A stretch of 36,171 bases of DNA. Source: Chloroflexota bacterium. Lineage in GTDB: Bacteria > Chloroflexota > Dehalococcoidia > SHYD01 > JACQUQ01. This document shows, in pieces, positions 18,456-27,762 of the stretch. The notes under the pieces were generated by a model. That model was not told the DNA's origin and searched no databases. It saw nothing but the letters and a program-made list of their open reading frames with translations. The stretch lies in NCBI GenBank assembly GCA_016210175.1, contig JACQUQ010000079.1, positions 1-36,171 on the forward strand, read 5' to 3'. Every line of letters begins with the position of its first letter. The stretch's first letter is position 1. Made by a program: the position numbers and the translations under genes.

Positions 18456-19018
18456 CGCTCCCGAAAGCGGGGCCGTCGGTGGGGAGCTGCCGCGCACGCC
18501 GGACCCCACAGGCCCCGTTGCTCGGCGCGGGCTTCCCGCTCCAGGGCCTCCAGGGTTTCCTGCCGTTTCAGGTCGGGGGGATAGCACACCGCCGCAGCGT
18601 AGCCGCCCTGCACCAGTGCTCCGTTCACGAAGGTCTCGCCCACAAAGACGTACCGCAGCCACCGGCCATAGCGGTCGGTGTCCGAGGTGTCCCGCTCCAG
18701 GCGCACCTGCTTGCCCTCCACCAGCGCGCGGTTCCTGGCGTGCGCTTCCGGCCCGAAGCATTCCGCCGGCCCGGAGATCTCCGGCGTATCAACACCGATG
18801 TAGCGCACCCGCACCCGGCCGCGCTGCGGGTCGAGCACTTCGATGGTGTCTCCGTCAATGACCCGCACGACCGTAACCGTGCCCGCCGCGGCATCCGGGG
18901 CGCCGCGGGCGCATCCCCCCAAGGCCAGCGCGCCGAAGGAGAGGAGGACAAAGAAGAGAAAAAAGAGGCAAGCACGGCGGACCGAGGACCGCGCTCCTGC
19001 CGCGGATGCAGCTACCAT
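18452..19018 (-). CDS. thermonuclease family (SNase-domain) lipoprotein
   Basis: Lipobox-like LALGGC; TVVRVIDGDTIEVLDPQRGRVRVRYIGVDTPEI...YGRWLRYVFVGETFVNGALVQGGYAAA. Confidence 0.93.
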   Translation of the reverse strand: MVAASAAGARSSVRRACLFFLFFVLLSFGALALGGCARGAPDAAAGTVTVVRVIDGDTIEVLDPQRGRVRVRYIGVDTPEISGPAECFGPEAHARNRALVEGKQVRLERDTSDTDRYGRWLRYVFVGETFVNGALVQGGYAAAVCYPPDLKRQETLEALEREARAEQRGLWGPACAAAPHRRPRFRER

Positions 19019-19021
19019 CCC

Positions 19022-20743
19022 TCAGTCCTGTGTGGGGCGGAAGTCCTTCACGTTGAGGCGCAGGGTCCCACGTCCTGCCCAGCCATCTACTTCGAGGGTG
19101 TAGACGACATCCAGCCGGGGGGCCAGTTGGTCGGCCTGGCCGGCGAGGTGAAACCCGACCGCCCGCCACACGGCGCGGGCATCGCGCAGCTTGAGTTGCA
19201 GGTGCTTGCCTTCGGCCCCAACCGCGCGGTGGTCGGCCAGCGCCAACCCGCGCCCTAGGAACAAGGGCTCGGGGTTGTCCAGGCCGTGGGGTTCCAGTTC
19301 GTGCAGGGCCAGCGCGGCCGCGCCGGGCAGGGCGTCGGGGGCCACCGCAGCATCGACCTCCAGGACCGGGACCGGTTCCTGACCCGCCAGCGTGCGTGCG
19401 GCCACGTCAAGGAGGCGCTCCCGGAGCGCAGGGAGGCGCTCGGTCCGCACCGTGAAGCCTGCGGCCTGGGCGTGTCCGCCGCAGCGCTCCAGCAGGTCCT
19501 GGCACTCCCGCACGGCCTGCACGATGTTGAAGCCAGGGATACTCCTGGCGCTGCCCTGGCTGAGCTCCGGGCCGACTGCCAGCGCCACCGCCGGGCGGTA
19601 CCACTCCTCGGCCAGCTTCCCCGCCACCAACCCGACGATGCCCGCCCCAAAGCTCGCGTCCCCCACCAGCACCAGCGGCAGGTCGGCACCATCCCCCACC
19701 AACTCTCGTGCGCGCGCGAGGGCATCCTCGGTACGAAGCTGGCGCTCCCGGTTCAGGGCTTCCAGGGTATCGGCCAACCGGTACGCTTCTTCCGGGTCCT
19801 CCGTGGTGAGCAGGCGGTAGCTCAGGCTGGCGTGGTCGAGCCGCCCCGCGGCGTTCAGGCGCGGGGCGATCATGAAGCCGATATCACGCGCGGTCAACGT
19901 GCCCGGTTTGAGGCCGGCCCGCCGGAACAGCGCCTGGAGGCCGAGCCGCCGCGGACCCGGCCCTGGGCCGGCCGCCGGGGTGTTGAGGAGCCGCAGGCCG
20001 TGACGCACGAAATAGCGGTTCTCGCCCAGGAGCGGCCCCAGGTCTGCCACGGTGCCGATGGCGACCAGGTCCAGGTAGTCATCCTCGTCCAGGTCCCGGC
20101 CCAGGCTGCGCGCCACCGCCCCCAGAAGCTTGTAGGCCACCCCGGCCCCGGTCAGATGGGGAAACGGATAGGGAGCGGCCGTATCCTGGCGGTGCGGGTT
20201 GAGGAGGGCGACCGCCTGGGGCAATTGCTCCGGGATGCTATGGTGGTCGGTGACGATGGTTTCCACCCCCAGGGCGCGCGCGTGGGCGACCTCGTCGGGG
20301 GCGCTGGTGCCGGTATCCACGGTGATCACGAGGCCGATCCCCTCGGCGTGCAGCGCGTCGAGGGCCGGGCGGTTCAGCCCGTACCCCTCCGCCTCGCGGT
20401 GGGGGATGTAGGGCCGGGCTACCCCTCCCAGGCGACGCAGGCCCGTGACCAACAGCGCGGTGGCGGTAATCCCGTCGGCATCGAAGTCGCCGTAGACCGC
20501 GATAGGCTCCCGCTCGGCGATGGCGCGCCGCACCCGTGCTACGGCCCGGTCCATATCCGGCAGCAGGAAGGGATCGTGGACCAGCGCGACGCCGGCGCGC
20601 AGGAACGCCTGGGCCGCCTGGGGGGCGGTGAAGCCCCGGTTGTACAGGAGTTGCGCCAGCAGGGGATGCACGCCTGCCGCGGCGAAGCGTGCCCCGAGGC
20701 GCTCCGGGAGTGGCGGTTGCAGGTGCCAGCGTCGTGTGACCAC
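19022..20743 (-). CDS. recJ: single-stranded-DNA-specific exonuclease RecJ
   Basis: YGDFDADGITATALL...VITVDTGTSAPDEVAHARALGVETIVTDHHSIPEQLP...MIAPRLNAAGRLDHASLSYRLL...GGHAQAAGFTV. Confidence 0.95.
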   Translation of the reverse strand: MVTRRWHLQPPLPERLGARFAAAGVHPLLAQLLYNRGFTAPQAAQAFLRAGVALVHDPFLLPDMDRAVARVRRAIAEREPIAVYGDFDADGITATALLVTGLRRLGGVARPYIPHREAEGYGLNRPALDALHAEGIGLVITVDTGTSAPDEVAHARALGVETIVTDHHSIPEQLPQAVALLNPHRQDTAAPYPFPHLTGAGVAYKLLGAVARSLGRDLDEDDYLDLVAIGTVADLGPLLGENRYFVRHGLRLLNTPAAGPGPGPRRLGLQALFRRAGLKPGTLTARDIGFMIAPRLNAAGRLDHASLSYRLLTTEDPEEAYRLADTLEALNRERQLRTEDALARARELVGDGADLPLVLVGDASFGAGIVGLVAGKLAEEWYRPAVALAVGPELSQGSARSIPGFNIVQAVRECQDLLERCGGHAQAAGFTVRTERLPALRERLLDVAARTLAGQEPVPVLEVDAAVAPDALPGAAALALHELEPHGLDNPEPLFLGRGLALADHRAVGAEGKHLQLKLRDARAVWRAVGFHLAGQADQLAPRLDVVYTLEVDGWAGRGTLRLNVKDFRPTQD

Positions 20744-20924
20744 GGTCCCATTGTACCCCAGGACGCCGGGGGATGCCAGGAGGCCGAGCGCCCGCGCGCA
20801 GGGCCGGCTGCGGGCAGGGCGGAGCAGGCCGGTATGTCCGGCGTCCGTGCGTTGTTGTACTCGGAGGCATCACGCCGCGGCCGCGGCGCCTCCCATCCGC
20901 CCGTCCGTGAGGAAGGAGTTTGCC

Positions 20925-21176
20925 ATGGTCCCCCGGCACGCGTATATCATCCTGACGACCGAGCGCATCCCCATGTTCGAAGACGAGACGCTTCAGGCGC
21001 CCACGTTCGGGAACCACCGGTTCTTCGTCATCAAGGTTGACCCGGATATCGGGTATGAGTCCTTCGGCGGCCAGGGGATCAGCGTCCCGGCAGCCCAGGC
21101 CCTGGCCGAAGCTGCGGCCCCCGTGATCCAGGAGCACCTGGAGCCGCCCAGCCACCGGCGCGCCCGAGCTATGTGA
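20925..21176 (+). CDS. small hypothetical protein
   Basis: MVPRHAYIILTTERIPMFEDETLQAPTFGNHRFFVIKVDPDIGYESFGGQGISVPAAQALAEAAAPVIQEHLEPP; purine-rich GAGGAAGGAG upstream; no family recognised. Confidence 0.6.
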   Translation: MVPRHAYIILTTERIPMFEDETLQAPTFGNHRFFVIKVDPDIGYESFGGQGISVPAAQALAEAAAPVIQEHLEPPSHRRARAM

Positions 21177-21278
21177 CCGTGCCGAACACCACCGGGCCGC
21201 AGGCTGCCGCCACAGGGAGGCGTCTGACCCATCGGGGCGTGGGGGGCCGTACCCCCGGTGGAGCCTGGGGCCGGTCCG

Positions 21279-21896
21279 TTACCGCCCCCGGTCTGCCAGG
21301 ATGCGCCGGGCGTTGGCCCAATCTTCCGGGGTATTGAGGTTCCAGAGGGAGCGCAGGTCCGGGTCAATGGCGCGCAGTTCGGTCTCGTCCACGTAGCGCA
21401 CCCGCACCTTGGCAAAGAAGCGGTCGATCTTCAGGTCGCCCGCGGCAAGTTGCTCCAGGATGGCGGGCAGGCAGGCGCGATGGTAGACCGCGTGCAGTTG
21501 CTCGGTGTGCGCCGCCGTGCGGGGGAGCGTCACGTCGTAGCCCTCGGAGCAGGCTACCAGATACCGCAGCAGCGGCGCGCTCAGGAAAGGCATATCGCAG
21601 GCCACCAGTACGGCCCGGTCGGACTGGATAGCCTGGAGCGCCGTAGCGATAGCGCCCAGCGGCCCGGTACCGGGGAAAGCGTCGGGCACCAGGCGTGCGC
21701 CTCCGGCGAGCGCGGCCCGCTCTGGTGGCCCGATGACCAGCACCTCCTGCGCCACCGACCGCAAGGTGTCCAGGGCGCGCTCCAGGAGGGTGCGTCCGGC
21801 GAGCCTGAGAAGCGCCTTGTCTTGACCCATGCGGCGGCTGCGCCCGCCTGCCAGCACCGCGCCCGCCGCTGCAACCCGTTGCGTCTGTTCGATCAT
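21279..21896 (-). CDS. mobA: MobA-like molybdenum cofactor guanylyltransferase
   Basis: AGAVLAGGRSRRMGQDKALLRLAGRTLLERAL...ACDMPFLSAPLLRYLV...DPDLRSLWNLNTPEDW. Confidence 0.9.
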   Translation of the reverse strand: MIEQTQRVAAAGAVLAGGRSRRMGQDKALLRLAGRTLLERALDTLRSVAQEVLVIGPPERAALAGGARLVPDAFPGTGPLGAIATALQAIQSDRAVLVACDMPFLSAPLLRYLVACSEGYDVTLPRTAAHTEQLHAVYHRACLPAILEQLAAGDLKIDRFFAKVRVRYVDETELRAIDPDLRSLWNLNTPEDWANARRILADRGR

Positions 21897-22337
21897 CGCG
21901 CAGCCCTCCGCCGAGGCGCGTTCACATCCACCGGACCGGCCACGCCCGGCCCTGTCGGTCCAGGGGACGGGCCGCTCACCTCCCCATACTGTACTGTAGC
22001 TCTCGACGACGCAGGCGACAACCCTGAGCACCGGGGGGCGCCCAGGCAGCGACCAGCAGGGCCGGCTGAGGCAATGGCGGTGCGACCGGGGGCGCCAATG
22101 GCGCGCCGGATGCCTCTGCCGCGAGAGGGAACCCTGCGGTACCGCCACACTGCCGCCGCTCTTCCAGGGGGATTTCAGGTTGGTGGGTCGGCAAGCGCCG
22201 TATGCTGAATACATAACACAATGGAGAGGTTTCCTGCCGGGCAGGGTTGTCCGGGAGCACGACCCGGAGGCATGGGGGCGGACCGTTCGGGTCCGTACCC
22301 CCGCCGGAGACGCGATCGTACCGGGGGAGGCGCGCCG

Positions 22338-22526
22338 ATGACCATCGAGAAGCCGCAGCTTGCTATCAGGGTGCCACCGGAGCTCCACGAGCGCATTCAC
22401 GCGTTTCGCTATGCCAAGGGCTTTGCCACGGAGGAAGAGGCTATCCGCTACCTCATCGAGCGTGGCCTGAACTGCGAGCAGGGCCACACGGCGCCAGGGC
22501 CGACCGACCTCATCGCGGTGGATTAG
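22338..22526 (+). CDS. small CopG/ribbon-helix-helix-like protein
   Basis: MTIEKPQLAIRVPPELHERIHAFRYAKGFATEEEAIRYLIERGL: RHH-like pattern. Confidence 0.6.
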   Translation: MTIEKPQLAIRVPPELHERIHAFRYAKGFATEEEAIRYLIERGLNCEQGHTAPGPTDLIAVD

Positions 22527-22857
22527 GGTGCCGCCAGGATGCCCGGCCCTCCGCCGACGACCACGGCGGTCACGACGGTAGGGTAGCTTCCTCCCCGCCA
22601 GAGCTTCAGATACCCACCGGGGCCGCGCCGTCCTGCCTCAGGGTGCCCTTCCCGCGCGCCCGCGTGCCCGACCTCCACGGCCGGTTGCTGCCAGCCAGGT
22701 CGGGCCGCAGCAGGCCGGCCAGGCCCCGCATCTCCTTGAAATCCCCCAGCGCCACCACCATCCCCTCCTGTTCCTGAGAGCTGCACCGGTGTCTCACCGT
22801 CGCCGAAGCCCCCGGTCGCGCGGGGCCTGGGCAGAGCGCCGAGTGTGATATAAAGTA

Positions 22858-22890
22858 TTGATTATGCAGCTATGTTCGATCTTTAATATA
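22858..22890 (+). promoter_or_regulatory. candidate sigma70-type promoter for the downstream cluster
   Basis: TTGATT-N18-TTTAAT inside an AT-rich island upstream of the first solute-binding protein. Confidence 0.3.
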
Positions 22891-22986
22891 GCCGGCCTTT
22901 ACAATCACAATGATGCATGATAACCTCAACTATCACATGATGGACACGCAAGACACGGCACGATAGGATGAGGAGGATGTATCAGT

Positions 22987-24675
22987 ATGAATAGAGTGGA
23001 TAACACCTCTTCTCGGAGCAAAGTACTGCTGCGCTTGCGTTGGCCCATCGTGTTGGTGGTGGCGCTGCTCTTGGCGGCCTGCGGCCCCGCGACGTCCCCT
23101 CCCGCAGAGCAGCCAGGGGGACAGCCGGCTGCGCCGGGGCAGCCGCAGCCAGATACGCAGCCGAAGGCTGCACAGCCGAAGTCGGGCGGGACCCTGGTGC
23201 TGGTGAACAGCCTTGGCGATCCTCCCAGCTTCGACGTGCATCAAGAGACGACCATCTCCGTCATCGGCCCGATTATGCCCAACTATGATGGCCTGCTCAT
23301 GTTCGACCCGCTCGATCCGAGCAAGATCGTCGGGGACCTGGCAGAGCGCTGGGAGCAGAGCCAGGACGGCCGCCTCTATACCTTCGCCCTCCGCAAGGGA
23401 GTGAAGTTCCACAATGGGACCCCCTTTACCGCAGCGGATGCGAAATATAGCCTGGAGCGGATGATCTCCCCGCCGAAGGGGATGGTCAGTCCGCGCCGGG
23501 CGGCATTGGGAGCGATTGAGCGTATCGAAGTCCCCGACGCTACCACCCTGAACATCTTCCTCAAACAGCCGAGCCCCTCCTTGCTCGCCATCCTCGCGCA
23601 GCAGCGCGGCATGGCCATGTACAGCAAGGCCTTCCTGGAGGAGAAGGGCCAGGAGGTCATGAAAAAGGAGATCATGGGCACTGGCCCCTATAAGCTCAAG
23701 GACTATGTGCGGGGGACCAGCATCGAGCTGGTGAAGAACCCGAACTACTGGATGCCGGGGCGCCCCTACCTGGACGGGCTCAAGTACTTCATTCTCCCGG
23801 ACCCCAACACCCGCCTGGCCGCCTTCCGCACCGGGCAGTTGCACATCCATGGCCTGAGCGTCTCCGACGCACAAGCGCTGGAGAAGGAACTGGCGGGCAA
23901 GATCACGATCCAGCGGCAGCAAGGCATCAGCCCCCAAACCTTCCTGTTGAACACCACCCGCGAGCCCTTCGACGATATCCGGGTGCGCCAGGCCATCAGC
24001 ATGGCCATTGACCGTGAGGCGGGCATCAAAGTCCTGGCCCAGGGCGATGGCGATGTCAGCGGCCACATGCCGGCCACCGGCCTCTGGAGCCTGCCGCGGG
24101 AAGAGCTGGCGAAGCTGCCCGGCTACGCGACCGACAAAGCCGCCGAGATCGCCAGGGCCAAACAACTGCTGGCAGATGCGGGCTATCCCAATGGCTTTTC
24201 GGTCACGCTGGCCACCCGCAATGCCTCCAGCTACGTTGATCTGAGCACCTTCGTCAAGGACCAGCTTGCCAAGATCGGCGTCGAAGGGAATATCACGCCC
24301 TTCGAGTCGGCGGCGATCTTCGACCTCTTCAACAAGAAAGACTACGCCGCGTCGCCGTGGAGCTACGGCTTCTCCCTGGACGACCCGGACAGCATTTTCT
24401 CGGAATTCTACGTGTGCGGTTCGCCCAGAAACTACACTGGGCTCTGCGACGACGAGATGCAGCGCCTGTTCGAGCAGCAGTCGCAGACCCTCGATCCCGT
24501 CCAGCGCAAGAAGCTGGTCCAGGAGTTGGACCGCAAGGCCATCACCCAGTCGGCCATGATCGTCCTGTACTTTGGCCGGGTGCGGACCGGGGTCTGGAAC
24601 CAGGTGAAAGACTATCGTGTCTTCCCGAGCTCCTACAATAACGTGAAAATGCGAGATGTCTGGCTCGACCAGTAG
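22987..24675 (+). CDS. ABC transporter substrate-binding lipoprotein, family 5 (copy 1)
   Basis: Lipobox LLLAACG; LAERWEQSQDGRLYTFALRKGVKFHNGTPFTAADAKYSLERM; LNTTREPFDDIRVRQAISMAIDRE. Confidence 0.93.
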   Translation: MNRVDNTSSRSKVLLRLRWPIVLVVALLLAACGPATSPPAEQPGGQPAAPGQPQPDTQPKAAQPKSGGTLVLVNSLGDPPSFDVHQETTISVIGPIMPNYDGLLMFDPLDPSKIVGDLAERWEQSQDGRLYTFALRKGVKFHNGTPFTAADAKYSLERMISPPKGMVSPRRAALGAIERIEVPDATTLNIFLKQPSPSLLAILAQQRGMAMYSKAFLEEKGQEVMKKEIMGTGPYKLKDYVRGTSIELVKNPNYWMPGRPYLDGLKYFILPDPNTRLAAFRTGQLHIHGLSVSDAQALEKELAGKITIQRQQGISPQTFLLNTTREPFDDIRVRQAISMAIDREAGIKVLAQGDGDVSGHMPATGLWSLPREELAKLPGYATDKAAEIARAKQLLADAGYPNGFSVTLATRNASSYVDLSTFVKDQLAKIGVEGNITPFESAAIFDLFNKKDYAASPWSYGFSLDDPDSIFSEFYVCGSPRNYTGLCDDEMQRLFEQQSQTLDPVQRKKLVQELDRKAITQSAMIVLYFGRVRTGVWNQVKDYRVFPSSYNNVKMRDVWLDQ

Positions 24676-24679
24676 CCAG

Positions 24680-24698
24680 AGCGCCGCCGTGCGGCGCT
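24680..24698 (+). other. intercistronic hairpin after SBP copy 1
   Basis: AGCGCCGC-CGT-GCGGCGCT, perfect 8-bp arms, starting 4 nt after the stop codon; no T-tract. Confidence 0.65.
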
Positions 24699-24723
24699 TC
24701 ACGCCTGCCCAGGGAGAACGCCA

Positions 24724-25917
24724 ATGGTCATGGCCTTAGAAGGGATACGTATCCTGGATTTTTCGCATACGATTGGCGCGTACTGCACCCGTCTGTTGGC
24801 CGACCTGGGGGCTGACGTGCTCAAAGTGGAGCAGTATCCCCGGCGCTTTGCGGGTGAGGTCAGTGAGGAAGAGGAAATCCGGAGCGCCGCCTTCAATGCG
24901 TCGGGCCGGAACAAGCGCAGCATCGCGCTGGACCTCAAGGTGCCGGAAGCGCGGGAGATCGTCTATCGCCTGGCGCGGGAAACCGACGTGGTGATGGAAG
25001 ATTTCCGCCCCGGCGTCACGGCGCGGCTGGGGGTGGACTACCCCACCCTCGCCGCGGTGAACCCCCGCATCGTCTACTGCTCCATCTCCGGGTACGGGCA
25101 GAGCGGCCCCTATGCCCAGGTCCCCGGCCACGATCCCAACTACCTGGGGTTTGCCGGGGTCCTGGAGACGATGGGCGTGCCCGATGGCCCCTACTGCTTG
25201 CCGGGCGTGCTGGTCGCTGACTATGCGGGCGGCAGCATGCCGGCAGCCATTGGCATCCTCACGGCGCTCCTGGCCAGGGAAAAGACGGGGCAGGGCCAGC
25301 ACATCGACATCGCCATGGCGGATGGGGTGATCGCCCTGGTGGCCGCCAGCCACGGCAGCTACTTCGCCACCGGCCTCGCCCCCAAGCGGGGAGAGCGTCC
25401 TGCCCACGTCTACGAGACGAAAGACGGCAAGCGCCTGGTCGTCGCGCCCACGGAGCCCTGGTTCTGGGAGCGGCTGTGCCGGGCGCTGGGGCTGGAGCAG
25501 TACATCTCCTACCACCACGATGCGCAGGCCCGCACGCCGGAGCACCAGTACAGCGACGAAGGGCGGCGCCGGCGCGAGGAGGTGATCGCTGCCTTCACCG
25601 CGGTCTTCAAGACCAGGACGCGGGATGAGTGGCTGCGGCTGCTCTGGGACATCGATACCTGTGCCGCCCCGGTGTACACCTTCGAAGAGGTGTTCTCCGA
25701 CCCCCAGGTGCTGCACCGGCAGATGGTGGTGGACCTGGACCATCCCCAGGTGGGGAACGTGCGTCAGGTGGGGATCCACATCAAGCTCTCCGAGACGCCG
25801 GGGCAGGTGCGCAGCTTTGCCCCACGCTTCGGTGAGCACACTGAGGCAGTCCTCAACACCCTCGGCTACTCCCCGGAGGCCGTGCAGCGCCTCCGGCACA
25901 GCGGGGCTATCCCCTAG
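24724..25917 (+). CDS. CaiB/BaiF family III CoA-transferase (copy 1)
   Basis: GIRILDFSHTIGAYCTRLLADLGADVLKVEQ...SGRNKRSIALDLKVPEAREIVYRLARETDVVMEDFRPGV...VADYAGGSMPAAIGILTALLAREKTGQGQHIDIAMAD. Confidence 0.95.
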   Translation: MVMALEGIRILDFSHTIGAYCTRLLADLGADVLKVEQYPRRFAGEVSEEEEIRSAAFNASGRNKRSIALDLKVPEAREIVYRLARETDVVMEDFRPGVTARLGVDYPTLAAVNPRIVYCSISGYGQSGPYAQVPGHDPNYLGFAGVLETMGVPDGPYCLPGVLVADYAGGSMPAAIGILTALLAREKTGQGQHIDIAMADGVIALVAASHGSYFATGLAPKRGERPAHVYETKDGKRLVVAPTEPWFWERLCRALGLEQYISYHHDAQARTPEHQYSDEGRRRREEVIAAFTAVFKTRTRDEWLRLLWDIDTCAAPVYTFEEVFSDPQVLHRQMVVDLDHPQVGNVRQVGIHIKLSETPGQVRSFAPRFGEHTEAVLNTLGYSPEAVQRLRHSGAIP

Positions 25918-25997
25918 CCCCAAGGATCGTGGTGACTTCGGACACTCTGGGATCCGGGAGTTCGTCCCATCGTCCCATAGGAAGAAGGAGACCCACG

Positions 25998-27671
25998 ATG
26001 CAGATGCGGCAGCGCTTATCGCTTCTTGGTCTATTCTCCGCTTTCCTCTTGATCGCGAGCGCGTGTACTGCCCCCACCAGCCCGACCGGGGAAGGGCAAC
26101 CGGCCGCCCCGGACCAACCGAAGCCGGCCGCCCCGGATCAACCGAAGCCGGCCGCCAAGACGGAGCCCAAATACGGCGGCGTGCTCCATACGCAAAAGCC
26201 GGAGGACCCGCCCAGCTACAATCTGTACCGCGAGACCACGGTCAACACCAATAACACCATGAGCAGCGCCTACGACCAGTTGGTCCGCTTTGACCGGCTC
26301 CAGCCCGATAAGATTGTCCCGGAGCTGGCGGAGCGGTGGGAGGTCAGCCCCGACGGCAAGACCTTCACCTTCTCGCTGGTTAAGGGCGTGAAGTTCCACA
26401 ATGGGAATCCGCTGACCGCGGCCGACGTCAAGTTCACCATGGAGAGTTGGGTGGTCTCGCCCCTGCCGAAGGGAGAGCGAAACCCGCGCCTGGGAGCCTA
26501 TACCGCCATCGAGCGGGTCGAGACGCCCGACGACTTTACCGTGAAGCTCCACTTGAAGTATCCCAACCCGTCCCTGCTCGATAACCTGGCCCAGGGCTGG
26601 AACCCCATCTACGACAGGGAATTCATCGAGCAGAACGGCGGCACGGAAGTGATGCAGAAGCAGGCGATGGGGACCGGTCCCTACAAGCTCAAGGAGCACC
26701 AGCGCGGCGTGAGCGTGGAGATGGCCAAGAACCCAGACTACTGGGTGAAAGGCCGCCCCTATCTGAACGGGCTGAAGTTCTTTGTCATCCGGGACCCCAA
26801 TACCTACCGGGCGGCCGTCCGCACCGCGCAGCTCCACCTTGGGGGTGGGGATAAGGAATACCGGAGCGAGCTTGCCAAGGAGATCGCCGAGGGGAAATAC
26901 ATCGTCAAGCGAGTGGGCAGCTACTCCATGCAGGTGCTGGGCCTGAATACCACGCGCCCGCCGCTGGACGACCCGCGGGTGCGGCAGGCCATCAGCCTGG
27001 GGATCGACCGCAAAGAGTTCATCCGGCTCTATTACGAAGGGGAAGCGGATATCGGGGGCTACCTGGCCCCGTCGGGCAAGTGGAAGCTGCCCGATGAGGA
27101 GCTGCTGAAGCTCCCCGGCTACGGCACGGATAGGGCCGCCAACCAGGCCAAGGCCAAAGAGCTCCTGGCCCAGGCGGGCTTCCCCAGCGGCTTCAAGGCC
27201 CGCCTGGTGACCCGCAGCACCCAGGGCTACGTGGACCTGGCGGTGGTGGTCCAGGGGTTGCTCCAGAAGATCGGCATTGACGCCGAAGTGGCGCCCCAGG
27301 AGGCGGCCATGGCCTTTGAGACCCGGCAGAAGGGCGACTTCGACATGCTGCCCTGGACCCTGGTGGGCAGCCTGGACGACCCGGACCACGTCTACGGCCA
27401 GTGGTATATCTGCAATGCCGGGGCCAACTTCTCCCGGCTGTGCGACAAAGACCTGGATGCCCTCTTCGAGAAGCAGTCCCAGACCCTGGACCCCAAGGAG
27501 CGCCAGAAGGTGGTCTGGGAGATGGAGAAGAAGGCCGTGTCCAATGCGGGCTTCGTCATGTTGAGCTGGGGCTGGCAGCAGGCCGGGTACTGGGCCTTTG
27601 TCAAGAACTACGAGCCGCACCCCAGCATCTACAACAACTGGCAGATGCGGGACGTGTGGCTGGACCAGTAG
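25998..27671 (+). CDS. ABC transporter substrate-binding lipoprotein, family 5 (copy 2)
   Basis: Lipobox LIASAC; LAERWEVSPDGKTFTFSLVKGVKFHNGNPLTAADVKFTMESW; LNTTRPPLDDPRVRQAISLGIDRK; shares C-terminus MRDVWLDQ with copy 1. Confidence 0.94.
   Translation: MQMRQRLSLLGLFSAFLLIASACTAPTSPTGEGQPAAPDQPKPAAPDQPKPAAKTEPKYGGVLHTQKPEDPPSYNLYRETTVNTNNTMSSAYDQLVRFDRLQPDKIVPELAERWEVSPDGKTFTFSLVKGVKFHNGNPLTAADVKFTMESWVVSPLPKGERNPRLGAYTAIERVETPDDFTVKLHLKYPNPSLLDNLAQGWNPIYDREFIEQNGGTEVMQKQAMGTGPYKLKEHQRGVSVEMAKNPDYWVKGRPYLNGLKFFVIRDPNTYRAAVRTAQLHLGGGDKEYRSELAKEIAEGKYIVKRVGSYSMQVLGLNTTRPPLDDPRVRQAISLGIDRKEFIRLYYEGEADIGGYLAPSGKWKLPDEELLKLPGYGTDRAANQAKAKELLAQAGFPSGFKARLVTRSTQGYVDLAVVVQGLLQKIGIDAEVAPQEAAMAFETRQKGDFDMLPWTLVGSLDDPDHVYGQWYICNAGANFSRLCDKDLDALFEKQSQTLDPKERQKVVWEMEKKAVSNAGFVMLSWGWQQAGYWAFVKNYEPHPSIYNNWQMRDVWLDQ
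26100..26156 (+). repeat. 24-nt tandem repeat (2.4 copies) in SBP copy 2 linker
   Basis: CCGGCCGCCCCGGACCAACCGAAG / CCGGCCGCCCCGGATCAACCGAAG / CCGGCCGCC, encoding (AAPDQPKP)n. Confidence 0.9.
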
Positions 27672-27681
27672 CGCGCTCCCG

Positions 27682-27705
27682 GCGGCACGCGGTCCTGCGT
27701 GCCGC
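27682..27705 (+). other. intercistronic hairpin after SBP copy 2
   Basis: GCGGCACGC-GGTCCT-GCGTGCCGC, perfect 9-bp arms, ~10 nt after the stop codon; no T-tract. Confidence 0.65.
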
Positions 27706-27762
27706 GCCCCCTCCCGGCGGGGTGTGGCGGACCGGTCGGACCGGAGGGCGAGGAGAAGAGAG

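Noticed and set aside
19286-21040. 584-aa plus-strand ORF opposite recJ
   Set aside because: Antisense shadow; recJ motifs are unambiguous.
22247-22786. Overlapping ORFs on both strands between the RHH-like gene and SBP copy 1
   Set aside because: Low-complexity translations, no RBS or family; the RHH-like frame is better supported at 22338-22526.
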